From Pseudomonas azotoformans (lineage in GTDB: Bacteria > Pseudomonadota > Gammaproteobacteria > Pseudomonadales > Pseudomonadaceae): a DNA stretch of 64,000 nt. The DNA is taken from positions 1,240,001-1,304,000 of the forward strand of contig NZ_LT629702.1 in assembly GCF_900103345.1 (NCBI RefSeq). Reading direction: 5' to 3'. Made by a program: the position numbers and the translations under genes. This document shows positions 54,101 to 61,863 of this stretch, in pieces; position 1 is the first letter of the stretch, and every line of letters begins with the position of its first letter. Under the pieces are notes generated by a model. That model did no database searches. It had not been told where the DNA came from and saw only the letters and a program-made list of their open reading frames with translations.

Positions 54101-54769
54101 AATCAGGTAATGACTGGAAACCGAATCCCCCAGGAAGATATCGATTTTCTGAAACGCCACCGCGGCCATGGCTTGGGTTGTGCTGTTGTAAATAAAGAAT
54201 TGCGCCTGCGGATATCGCTCAACCAACTCTGAGTACGGAAGATAGTCCTTCGAGACGGCCACCGTGAGTCCCTTGAGGTCGAAAGGAATCGGACCCTCTT
54301 CATCCAAGCGTCGGTAGAGCGACGGGGCGTTGATGCTATAAGGGCGGGTGACCACGGTATTGGATGACTCGCGGTCGTAGTCACTGGAGCGGCTGATCAG
54401 ATCAATTTCGCCACCCCTCAAGGCGGTCATGGCGTCGGCACGACTTTCGTACCGGATGACCTTCACATTCACCCCCAGCTGCTGTTTGATCATAGTCATC
54501 ACATCGGCGCTGATCCCTTCGTAATCGCCATTGCTGTAGATCATGTCGAATGGCAGCGTAAAAGGTGCGACCACGCCCAGGGTCAAGGTGCGTCGCTGGC
54601 GCAACCAGGCCCAATCCCGTTCCGGTAAATCCAGCTTCTGGGGGGCCTCGCTCATTTGGCTGAGCAGGTGCAGCGGTTGCAGAGACATGGGCACTTCGGT
54701 CTGTGCAGCGCCGGCCAATGTCGGCAGCAGAAGGGTGAAGAAGACACAAAGTGAGGAGGGACTGAACAT
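51131..54769 (-). CDS. BvgS/EvgS-like hybrid sensor kinase
   Basis: This 1212-residue phosphorelay kinase has a signal peptide, two tandem periplasmic SBP-type (Venus flytrap) sensor domains (about 50-530; for example RRTLTLGVVAPFTLPFDM and HPVARFMINDDMAPSGF), a membrane helix (EIVCCALLMLLISILRIIQL), a PAS domain, HisKA with His726 (MSHEIRTP), an ATPase domain (VQDSGIGISDEDR, GGSGLGL), a receiver with Asp1019 (LITDYHMPIMDG) and an Hpt domain with His1159 (LSHRMRGSA). All four phosphorelay residues are present. The start at 54769 (MFSPSS) precedes a signal segment; a TTG at 54790 is also possible. It resembles RocS/PvrS-type kinases and should feed the adjacent response regulator. Confidence 0.94.
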   Translation of the reverse strand: MFSPSSLCVFFTLLLPTLAGAAQTEVPMSLQPLHLLSQMSEAPQKLDLPERDWAWLRQRRTLTLGVVAPFTLPFDMIYSNGDYEGISADVMTMIKQQLGVNVKVIRYESRADAMTALRGGEIDLISRSSDYDRESSNTVVTRPYSINAPSLYRRLDEEGPIPFDLKGLTVAVSKDYLPYSELVERYPQAQFFIYNSTTQAMAAVAFQKIDIFLGDSVSSHYLINHSFFGYLKFLRFIKMDSGGYGFLLRDDDQRLLGILNASLSSFGPLRMNYVVKRWTGGGTVMPDDNVQLSEQEKHWLTKHPVARFMINDDMAPSGFFGANGHFNGVISDLFEIITQRTGLQFEIQRTDSFNSIQEALRDGDIDMAVLTPSPERLSHFRFSHPFATSSFALVISTAESGRERSSLSALGGKRLAITKGHVLIDTIRHDYPDIHLLTPPNNLDAMSMVVNGEADAALMTLSMARYYTARLYEKQLRVAGIVDSRDATANFAMRRGDTELQSILDKALLSIPPDELNAITIRWRANAAMSGQTWRDYKRVILEIVCCALLMLLISILRIIQLRRQIRRRVAAEKALNDQLEFLQTLNHAMPVPVYVRDREGHLLSCSRSYEHVMKLCQSQVLGKTALEMTNDTLVLAPSLHQSYLQAMEDGVAIEQQLEITVAGQLHVIEHWIQPFRDSTGAITGVICGWQDVSQHYQLIEQLQHAKDQADEANRAKTQFLATMSHEIRTPMSAVIGTLELALKRADHGVLDRQNIDIAYTSAKNLLELLGNTLDIVRIESGRLSFSPRRANLKNLVEMVARVFEGLARKKNLALILEVDAGTTLDVSIDPLRFKQILSNLVSNAIKFTERGRVTIRLMCRVVENGQMLDMHLQVQDSGIGISDEDRRLLFRPFAQVTQSDLSVHGGSGLGLVVSRSLCEMMGGRLDLVSAPGQGTTVNVTLKLKLLPTLPEQHTPTPLPSETPPSWAMRVLIADDNILNRQMLRAQLEYLGCAVIETTNGLEALETWRQHPIDWLITDYHMPIMDGVELTLAIRQEEQRRNAGHLTILGLTADAQQEEMDRCLNAGMGDCLIKPVGLAILEQRLAALPSPGGAERAAMKRTQQHPIFNMDLLKPITGGNPVIVEQLRAELKRSNQRDLEELRLLAETRNDAELSKLSHRMRGSAALMHNDYLRERCRELERCCEYEHDAVPALIQEIERELLRIRCMLETQ

Positions 54770-54863
54770 GAACCGGCTACCTGACTGCAAAAAACGAAAA
54801 CGACCAGACCGGCCATGGGCATGGCCAGTCTGTTTGGGATGAAGAGCGAGAAGGGTGGGGCGC

Positions 54864-55718
54864 TTAAACGGAAGTCAGTACGACCCGGGGAATTGAAAGC
54901 TGGTCGAGGAGGAAGGGCAGTAGGGCGTTATCGGCCATTGGCGGTGCGATGACGTAACCCTGGATAATCGAACAGCCCTTGGCCTTCAGGCGATTGAGTT
55001 GTGCCAGCGTTTCTACACCCTCGATCACTAGCGAAAGGCCCAGGGCATCTGCCAGGGCGACGGTGTGGGTGATGATGGTTTCGCAGGACGCATGGGTGTC
55101 GAGTTTGTGCACGAAGCTGGCATCCAGTTTCAACTCGCTGAAGGGGAGCGCGCAAAGTCGCTCCAACGAAGAGTATCCCGTTCCAAAATCGTCCATGGAC
55201 AAGCCACAGCCTAACGTCCTCAGTTGCGACAGGTTATGGGTGACTACATGGGTATGATCGAGTATGCCTGCTTCGGTTATCTCGAAGGTAATAGAGTGAC
55301 CAGAGCATTCGTTGGCTCGCAAAAGCACTTTGATCGCCTCGACCAGCATCGGATTGTTCAGTTGGGCCGGATGCAGGTTGAAGGACATATTCAACGGCAG
55401 GTTCAAGCACGCCAGGTTGCGGCGCATGACCAGCCCCTGCTCGAACAGGCGCAAGAATAATTCATCCAGCAGGCCATGGTGTTCGATGGCTTCCAGAAAG
55501 TAACCGGGCGTGAGCAGCCCTTGTTGTGGGTGCCTCCAGCGTGCGAGTGCCTCCACCCCGATCACTGTATTTTTTTTCAACGAAAGCTGGGGTTGATAGA
55601 AGGCGACAAACTCGCCTTCTGACAAGCCTCGGCGCAAAGCGCTCTCGTCAGGTTGTTGTTCCTGTGCAGGGCGTAAGACCTGACCCAGGTTGGGTGTTAT
55701 CAACGCAAAGGAGTTCAT
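54864..55718 (-). CDS. Stand-alone EAL-domain c-di-GMP phosphodiesterase
   Basis: The 284-residue protein carries an EAL domain (about 28-275) after a short N-terminal tail. The residues for metal and substrate are intact: Glu56 in EALARW, Asn114, Glu146 in FEITEAG, Asp176-Asp177 in DDFGTGYSS, Lys197, Glu233 in IEGVE and Gln253 in QGY, so it is probably active. PvrR and RocR, the EAL proteins of comparable fimbrial control loci, have an N-terminal receiver domain; here it is absent. It is on the same strand as the BvgS-like kinase gene (94 nt between them) and divergent from the RcsC-like kinase gene. It likely lowers local c-di-GMP or antagonises the regulator by binding the kinase. Confidence 0.93.
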   Translation of the reverse strand: MNSFALITPNLGQVLRPAQEQQPDESALRRGLSEGEFVAFYQPQLSLKKNTVIGVEALARWRHPQQGLLTPGYFLEAIEHHGLLDELFLRLFEQGLVMRRNLACLNLPLNMSFNLHPAQLNNPMLVEAIKVLLRANECSGHSITFEITEAGILDHTHVVTHNLSQLRTLGCGLSMDDFGTGYSSLERLCALPFSELKLDASFVHKLDTHASCETIITHTVALADALGLSLVIEGVETLAQLNRLKAKGCSIIQGYVIAPPMADNALLPFLLDQLSIPRVVLTSV

Positions 55719-55799
55719 ACAATGCCCTGCTGGGAATGACTGTGGGTCAATTCTGAAGGTTGAAATGAACTACGTACGTCAGCGATTTCTAGTTGCATC

Positions 55800-55837
55800 G
55801 TAGGACTAATCTTACTTGCGACTGAAAAACCTATAGA
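55800..55837 (+). promoter_or_regulatory. Second operator-like box with aligned -10 element, before the RcsC-like kinase
   Basis: GTAGGACTAATCTTAC (55800-55815) matches 14 of 16 bases of the palindrome at 45695-45710. After 16 nt comes TATAGA (55832-55837), a fair -10. The box overlaps the expected -35 position, where no good sigma70 -35 is present. It lies between the divergent EAL and hybrid kinase genes. Confidence 0.6.
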
Positions 55838-55925
55838 CTCTTTGGGGTATTTGCACTGCCCAGTCGGTGCCTACGAAGTATTCAAGGACTTGATCTACCT
55901 ATGATCCGAGCAGGCGAGATTGCAG

Positions 55926-58900
55926 ATGCGCTATAGGCAATCGACCGTTGGCAAGCTTGAAAAAGTCTCAGTGCGCCTGAGTTTCGGCTTGCTGATCACG
56001 TTGCTGCTGGTGGTGTTCTTTGCGGTGACGGGTTACTGGGTGACCTACAAGGTTATTCGCGGGGAAGTGCTCAAGGTTGACTATCACTTCATGCGTTTGG
56101 TCGGACGTGCGTACGATCACGAAATCTTCCTGCTGCGCGTGATCAAGGCCAGCAGCCAGCTCGAATACAACCCAATGTTCAACCCCGTGGCGTATGTCGT
56201 TGATCACCGGACTCAAGGCGGCCTGCGTGTCTATAAGGGGCAATCCTCGCAGTTTCACACAACCTTTTCGGCGGCGCTGCCCATCCAGATCGCTGATACG
56301 GACAGCGGGGTTCTGAGCCAACAACTGCAACTGGCGAATGCGCTGGCCAACGTGCATGGCGACTTCTGGAGTGGCACTACGTTCAAACCACCGCAGATGT
56401 TCCTGATTGATCCGCGAAGCGACTTTGACATCGCTGTTCCGTCAATCGAGGTCGACACGCTCAATACGCAGCCTGAGCAAGCGAGCTTTTCCCAGGTGCT
56501 GGCTTCGGTCAAGCAGGCTGTACAAAAACTCCCTGCACGAAGCAGCGACCTGATCGTACGCTGGCGGCCTGCCCAGCACTTCATGGGTCACAAGAGCGTG
56601 CGACAGATCCTCGGTTATGTTTCGGGTCGTGTAGAGGCCGATCACTGGGCGCCGGGAGGACCGCCCAGAGAGCTGGTTGCCGCCACACTGCTCAATTGGG
56701 ACGAGTTCATGACCCAAGGGGTGAGAATAGAAAAGCTGTATTTTGATTTGCCCCAGTTCGACGCCCTGGACATTCTCGCGCCGGATGGCACGCGGGTGGT
56801 GGGCGATGAGCGTTCGCAGCAGATCTACCAGTACGAGAATGGCTTTCATCTGACCTCATCCGGGCTGCTTATCAAGCGCAGCGCGGGCGAGTTTGGTACT
56901 TGGCAGGCGTTGTATCGAATCTCCTACCAGCAGTTATTACTGGATGCGCGCTGGCAAATGCTCGGTCTCCTGGGGCTGTTGCTGCTGTGTGCCGTCTCTG
57001 GCTGGTGGGTCAGCCGTTGGTATCGACGTCGCATTGTGGTGCCGGCGAGCAATGACTTTCGTGAATTGTTGGTCAACCACGATTTCAATCACTCTTTGCT
57101 ACAGACGGTACCGCTGGCGTTATGCGTGGTCAAAGGGCCCTGCATCGAGGCTGTGACGCAAAACAGCTTGTATCTGGAGTGGCTGGGCGACCCCGCTGGT
57201 TTCGAGACGTTGATGGAACATTGGCTGTTGTTCGAGCAGGGGCGCCCGTTAGCGGGTGAGGGCTGCATGATGGTGGGTGCACGCGCCTTGCATGTGCGCT
57301 ATTCCCCTACTGAGTATCTGGGCGAGAGTGTGTTGCTCTGTACCTTCACGGATATTTCGACTCACCGCGAAGCCGCCGCCTCGTTACTCAGGGCCCGCCA
57401 GGCGGCGGACGCGGCGAATGAGCAAAAGAGTCATTTCGTCGCCACCCTGAGTCATGAGTTGCGCACGCCGTTGTACGGTGTCTTGGGCACCCTTGAGCTG
57501 CTCGGCTTGACGTCGCTGGACGAACGTCAAAGCGGTTACCTGCGTACCATCGACAGCTCGTCAGTGTTGTTGCTGCACTTGATCAGCGATGTGCTGGACC
57601 TGTCAAAGATCGAGGCGGGCCAGTTGGTGTTGGAGTCAGTCGCTTTTGCACCACTCGAAATGCTCGAAGAAACCGTGCGTGGTTTCTCGGCGATGGCCGC
57701 GGGTAAAGGGCTCGCGCTTTACTGTTGTGTTGATCCTCGTGTGCCGGCACTGGTGCAAGGAGATCGTTTGCGTATCCAGCAGATCGTCGGCAATTTGCTT
57801 AACAATGCGATCAAGTTTACCCAGGCTGGCCATGTCGCCGTATACCTTGCGTTTATTGGTGCAGGCCATGAGGCGAAGCTGCAATGGAAGGTGATCGATA
57901 CCGGTCCCGGCATGACCGAGGCGGTTCAGGCTCATCTGTTCGAGCGCTTCTATCAGGCGGACAACACGCCGCATACTGTCGCGGGTGCCGGCCTGGGACT
58001 CTCCATTTGTGCCCATCTCAGCCAGCTGATGCAGGGGCAAATGACCGTCGAGAGTCGGCTGGGTGAAGGCAGCGAATTCGTGTTTGAGGTGACGCTCGAC
58101 GTCTTGGAAATGACCCGCCCCTCCTTGCCTGGGCTCGATGGTAAATGCATTGACGTTCACACGCCCTATGAGGCCCTGACTGACAACCTGTGCGCCTGGC
58201 TTGAGTACTATGGTGGACAGACGTGCATCATGGGCGACGAGTCGCGTGTAAAACCCGATGCCATTTTGCAGGTGATGCCTGAACGGTTGTCCGGGACTTT
58301 TTCCGGTGCCATTAACGTCTTTGCACAACATGATTTTAGTTGTGTGCCCCGGTTTATCGGACAGGACGTAGTGGTGAACCAAACCAGCGTTTCGGGTATC
58401 TGCCAGGCCCTGACGGCAGTGATCGGCGGTGAGCCCGTGGCGTTGGCGCAGGAAGAAACCCCGGCGGTACGCATGCATCTCGGTCTGGCGGTGTTAGTGG
58501 CCGAAGACAACCCGGTCAACCAAGCACTGATGAAGGAGCAACTGGAGCGTATCGGCTGCACAGTGGATGTCGTGGCCGATGGTGCTCAAGCCCTGCTTCA
58601 GCTGGAGCTGCAATCCTACGATGTGCTGCTGACCGACGTGAACATGCCGGTCATGGACGGTTACCGGTTGGTGGAGACGTTGCGCCAGCGTGATGTGGAT
58701 ATCCCAGTGATTGGCGTGACCGCCAATGCACTGCGAGAGGAGGGCGAACGTTGCATTCGCGCAGGCATGAACAGTTGGCTATCCAAACCGATGGATATTC
58801 AAGGTCTGTATTTGTGTTTGCGCAGTGTGCTTGATCCCGCTGTTTTCCAGACATTCGACACGAGGCGCTCGAGCGATGAGATTCATGTGCCGGAGCGTAT

Positions 58901-59153
58901 GCTTGAGTTGTTCCTCCAAACCATTGCTCAAGATCTGGCCGCGCTGAAATTTTTGGCGGCCGAGGAGGACCGTCAGGAGGTGGTTCGGTTGCTTCATCGT
59001 GTCCGTGGTGCACTGGCTGTAGGGAAGGCTAAAGACCTGATTCGGGTGGCCCGCGAGTTGGAGGCTGCTGTTATGCGGGATGGTTATATCCGTACAAGAA
59101 AAGGTATTGCAGCGTTTATCCAGCGCGTTGAAGAGGCCATTGCCGGCTCATGA
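55926..59153 (+). CDS. RcsC-like hybrid sensor histidine kinase
   Basis: The 1075-residue kinase has two membrane helices (about 20-42, FGLLITLLLVVFFAVTGYW, and about 340-365, MLGLLGLLLLCAVSGWWVS) around a periplasmic domain of about 300 residues. HisKA with His510 (LSHELRTPLYG), an ATPase domain (DTGPGMTE, GAGLGLS), an RcsC-type linker, a receiver with Asp904 (LLTDVNMPVMDGYR) and an Hpt-like end with His1024 (LLHRVRGAL) follow. The ATG at 55926 is preferred to the TTG two codons earlier. Together with the BvgS-like kinase it gives the response regulator two possible inputs, as in the PvrS/RcsC arrangement of the cupD region of P. aeruginosa. Its promoter region carries the operator-like box. 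Confidence 0.93.
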   Translation: MRYRQSTVGKLEKVSVRLSFGLLITLLLVVFFAVTGYWVTYKVIRGEVLKVDYHFMRLVGRAYDHEIFLLRVIKASSQLEYNPMFNPVAYVVDHRTQGGLRVYKGQSSQFHTTFSAALPIQIADTDSGVLSQQLQLANALANVHGDFWSGTTFKPPQMFLIDPRSDFDIAVPSIEVDTLNTQPEQASFSQVLASVKQAVQKLPARSSDLIVRWRPAQHFMGHKSVRQILGYVSGRVEADHWAPGGPPRELVAATLLNWDEFMTQGVRIEKLYFDLPQFDALDILAPDGTRVVGDERSQQIYQYENGFHLTSSGLLIKRSAGEFGTWQALYRISYQQLLLDARWQMLGLLGLLLLCAVSGWWVSRWYRRRIVVPASNDFRELLVNHDFNHSLLQTVPLALCVVKGPCIEAVTQNSLYLEWLGDPAGFETLMEHWLLFEQGRPLAGEGCMMVGARALHVRYSPTEYLGESVLLCTFTDISTHREAAASLLRARQAADAANEQKSHFVATLSHELRTPLYGVLGTLELLGLTSLDERQSGYLRTIDSSSVLLLHLISDVLDLSKIEAGQLVLESVAFAPLEMLEETVRGFSAMAAGKGLALYCCVDPRVPALVQGDRLRIQQIVGNLLNNAIKFTQAGHVAVYLAFIGAGHEAKLQWKVIDTGPGMTEAVQAHLFERFYQADNTPHTVAGAGLGLSICAHLSQLMQGQMTVESRLGEGSEFVFEVTLDVLEMTRPSLPGLDGKCIDVHTPYEALTDNLCAWLEYYGGQTCIMGDESRVKPDAILQVMPERLSGTFSGAINVFAQHDFSCVPRFIGQDVVVNQTSVSGICQALTAVIGGEPVALAQEETPAVRMHLGLAVLVAEDNPVNQALMKEQLERIGCTVDVVADGAQALLQLELQSYDVLLTDVNMPVMDGYRLVETLRQRDVDIPVIGVTANALREEGERCIRAGMNSWLSKPMDIQGLYLCLRSVLDPAVFQTFDTRRSSDEIHVPERMLELFLQTIAQDLAALKFLAAEEDRQEVVRLLHRVRGALAVGKAKDLIRVARELEAAVMRDGYIRTRKGIAAFIQRVEEAIAGS

Positions 59154-59225
59154 GACCATAAACATGGTCACGGATCTGTCTGGGGTTGGGTTCAAGCGCT
59201 TGATGAGCATGACGTGCCGTTTTCA

Positions 59226-60212
59226 TCAGTGAAAACTGAATGTGAAACTGACCTGGCCAGTCGCTTTGCCGGGGGTCACTTTCGCTCCAGTTTGTATGTA
59301 GCTTGCACGTAACGGAATTCTGAAGGCGGTCATTCCCGGCTGTATATTGCCGGCTTTCCATTGGTTCGTGTTTCCTGCTGCGCCGGAGTCTGGACCAAAC
59401 TTCACGATACCGCTTTCGTTGGTTATTTGAATGCCAATGCCTGACGCTGTCGACTTTGAATCGAGCGACAATACGCCTGATACATTTCCAGGATTTGAGG
59501 CATCCGTCAGTGTGATGTATGAACCGATACCGATACCTGGGTCCCCTCCGGTGCATGTCAGGTTGATTGCAAACAGGATTGGGCTGGAACGGCTACCGAT
59601 TCCGTTGAAAGCCGTCGTCGACATCCTGCCCAGAGGCACCTGCGGTACAGGGGCAGATAAGCTGCAGGTTGGCGCTTGTGCTACAGAGCTGGAGCCCGTG
59701 ACCGTCACGTTCCATCGGTTGCTGCAGGGGCAACTGAATACCAGTTCAACAGAGTTTGAAATCGCTAGCCGCCCTGCCTGGATCGGTCCGGTTTTAACAA
59801 GTTCAAACCAAATGACTTGTATGTACTCTTTCCCTGTGGTCGGCGTGGAGAATTTTGCCCCAGGGCTACTCATAGCGTTCGTGAGGGGGTTGGTAAGGTT
59901 TAGGAAACTGTCCGATGTCCACGAAGCCCACCACCGGATTCCAACACCTTTCAGGTTAGTGGCGTAAACATCTTTGCCCATTATCAGCGTGCTGTTGTTA
60001 ATGCTGGTGTAAAGCGTTGATTGGCCGTCATAACTTGATGCTTTCATTGTTGTTGCGACAGGTGTTGATTTCCAAATGGTTTGGCCTATCGTGACGTTGC
60101 CCGATAGGTTTAGCGTTGGGGGGAGTGAAATACTGGAGTTTGCTGGTGCATAGGTCGCATCAGCTAGCGCTTGTTGTGATATCAGCAACAATATCAAGAT
60201 AATTACACGCAT
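59226..60212 (-). CDS. Two-domain fimbrial tip subunit/adhesin
   Basis: The 328-residue secreted protein starts at the ATG at 60212 (MRVIILILLLISQQALADA), which gives a proper signal peptide; an upstream in-frame TTG at 60284 would put 24 residues before it. The N-terminal about 155 mature residues (ISLPPTLNLSGNVTIGQ to SNRWNVTVTG) form a lectin-like domain with CPC at 161-163. The C-terminal pilin domain starts at PTCSLSAPVPQVPLG, with the disulfide pair Cys183 and Cys220, and ends VSFTFSFH. It has the build of tip adhesins and looks like an intact counterpart of the decayed gene at 49869. It lies outside the main operon, behind the regulators and convergent with the RcsC-like kinase gene. 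Its binding target is unknown. Confidence 0.86.
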   Translation of the reverse strand: MRVIILILLLISQQALADATYAPANSSISLPPTLNLSGNVTIGQTIWKSTPVATTMKASSYDGQSTLYTSINNSTLIMGKDVYATNLKGVGIRWWASWTSDSFLNLTNPLTNAMSSPGAKFSTPTTGKEYIQVIWFELVKTGPIQAGRLAISNSVELVFSCPCSNRWNVTVTGSSSVAQAPTCSLSAPVPQVPLGRMSTTAFNGIGSRSSPILFAINLTCTGGDPGIGIGSYITLTDASNPGNVSGVLSLDSKSTASGIGIQITNESGIVKFGPDSGAAGNTNQWKAGNIQPGMTAFRIPLRASYIQTGAKVTPGKATGQVSFTFSFH

Positions 60213-60385
60213 CACTCTCGGCTGCTCCCATAGCTTTGATATAGGATGATTGAGACCAGTGAATATGTGTGTAAGAGGTTTCAAGTTTGGCTGTAGGAAA
60301 ATTCGACATGATGCAGCGTTTGTAGCGCTACTCCCAGGGAGAGGAGTTTAGATGTAACAGGACATTATTTGCTCCACTGCGAGCA

Positions 60386-60411
60386 GATGCCGCCCTGATC
60401 AGAGCGGCATC
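60386..60411 (-). terminator. Hairpin after the outer-membrane efflux gene
   Basis: GATGCCGC (60386-60393) pairs with GCGGCATC (60404-60411); the 10-nt loop itself contains CTGATCAG. It lies 9 nt past the stop of the minus-strand gene at 60420. There is no clear T-run, so termination strength is uncertain. Confidence 0.55.
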
Positions 60412-60419
60412 GTGTGTTA

Positions 60420-61853
60420 TCAGTTCGAACTCATGGCTTCAGCCTTCCGCCATCCGCCCCCCAACGCCTTATACAGCTGCACCACATTCAAGTATGAAGC
60501 CGTTTCGGCCACCGTCAGCGCATCCTGAGCACTCAGCAACGTACGTTGCGCCCCCAGTTCTACCAGATAAGCCGCGTTCCCCGCTTCATAACGAATATGC
60601 GCCAAGCGAGCGGCTCGCTCACTTTGAGCCGCCGCTTCAGCCAGGCTGCGCACCTGTCGCTGCGATTGGCTATAAGCAGTGAGTGCTCCTTCGGTTTCTT
60701 CGATGGCAGTCAGCACGACTTGTTCATAGCGTGCTTGGCTGCCTGTCTCGCGTGCCTGTGCTTCTCGCTGCCGCGCCTTGACACTGGCCAGGTGCAGCGC
60801 CGGCCAGCTCACGGAAGGCATCACGCTGAAGGCACGGCTGCCGCTGTCTCCTAGATCACCTCCACGCAATGCGATGAAGCCAAGGAACCCGCCGAGGTCG
60901 ATCCTTGGGTAGAGTTCTGCGGTCACCGCGCCGATATCCGCGTTCGAGGCGGCCAGCATGCGCTCGGCACTGGCAACGTCAGGCCGCTGGCGCAGCACAT
61001 CGCTGATGCGGCCGATGGGCAGTTGCATGATCAAGGCCGGCAGTGGTTGCAGGTCGGTCAGCGGTTGCAGCGCGCTTGGCTGTTGCCCCAGGAGTACCGC
61101 CAGTCGATAGAGGCTCAGTTGTCGGCGGGTTTCCAGGCCAGGCAGGGTGGCCTGCACACGCGCGCGCTCGGCTCGGGCACTGGCCAGTTCGTCTGCCGTG
61201 CCGCGTCCGGCGTCCACTCGGCCTTGCACCAGACCGACCGTCTTGTCTTGATTGATCAGGTTGGCGCGGGCGACCGCGAGTTGTTGTTGAGCGCCACGCA
61301 TCAGGAAGTAGTGTCTGGCGACTTCCGATACCACGACGATGCGCGTTTGTGCCAGGTCGGCCTCAACCGCCTCGGCACGCGCAGTGGCTGATTCGGATAG
61401 CCGCTGCAACCTGCCGAACAGGTCCAACTCCCATTGCGCGTCCAGGCCGGCCTGATAGGTTTTGGCCAGGTTGCGCTCGCCGGTCGGACCAGGGTTGGCC
61501 TGGGAGAGGCTGCGGGTATAAGCCCCGCCGGCGGTGATCGTCGGCAGCCGGTCAAGCTGGCGCTGGTCCAGTACCGCACGCGCCTCCAGTAACCTGGCCT
61601 GGGTAATGCGCAGGTCATGGTTGTGTGCCAATGCCTGGTCGATCAGCGCATCCAGTTGTGGGTCCTGGAACTGGCGCCACCAGTCCTGCTGCAGGCGGGC
61701 ATTGGAATACAGCATTGCGTCAGGTTGTTGAGTGAGGTGTACCGCTTGTGCCTGACGTGGCTGGTAGTCGGGCCCCACGGCGCATCCGGCCATCCAGGTT
61801 GAGCAGAGCAAGAGGGCAAGCGGACGCATCACGAAGGTGTTGATCAATGACAT
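60420..61853 (-). CDS. NodT/OprM-family outer-membrane efflux lipoprotein
   Basis: The 477-residue outer-membrane factor has a lipoprotein signal LLLCSTWMAGC followed by AVGPDYQPR, the classic OprM/NodT opening. Two repeated OEP domains make the trimeric TolC-like channel (repeat starts DPQLDALIDQALAHNHDLR and ERMLAASNADIGAVTAELYP). The start at 61853 has AGGAG 6 nt upstream; an upstream in-frame start at 61922 would lie inside the RND gene. It follows the RND pump gene by 10 nt and so is the outer part of the same tripartite efflux system. The membrane fusion protein gene should lie beyond the window. Confidence 0.94.
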   Translation of the reverse strand: MSLINTFVMRPLALLLCSTWMAGCAVGPDYQPRQAQAVHLTQQPDAMLYSNARLQQDWWRQFQDPQLDALIDQALAHNHDLRITQARLLEARAVLDQRQLDRLPTITAGGAYTRSLSQANPGPTGERNLAKTYQAGLDAQWELDLFGRLQRLSESATARAEAVEADLAQTRIVVVSEVARHYFLMRGAQQQLAVARANLINQDKTVGLVQGRVDAGRGTADELASARAERARVQATLPGLETRRQLSLYRLAVLLGQQPSALQPLTDLQPLPALIMQLPIGRISDVLRQRPDVASAERMLAASNADIGAVTAELYPRIDLGGFLGFIALRGGDLGDSGSRAFSVMPSVSWPALHLASVKARQREAQARETGSQARYEQVVLTAIEETEGALTAYSQSQRQVRSLAEAAAQSERAARLAHIRYEAGNAAYLVELGAQRTLLSAQDALTVAETASYLNVVQLYKALGGGWRKAEAMSSN

Positions 61854-61863
61854 GGGAAACTCC

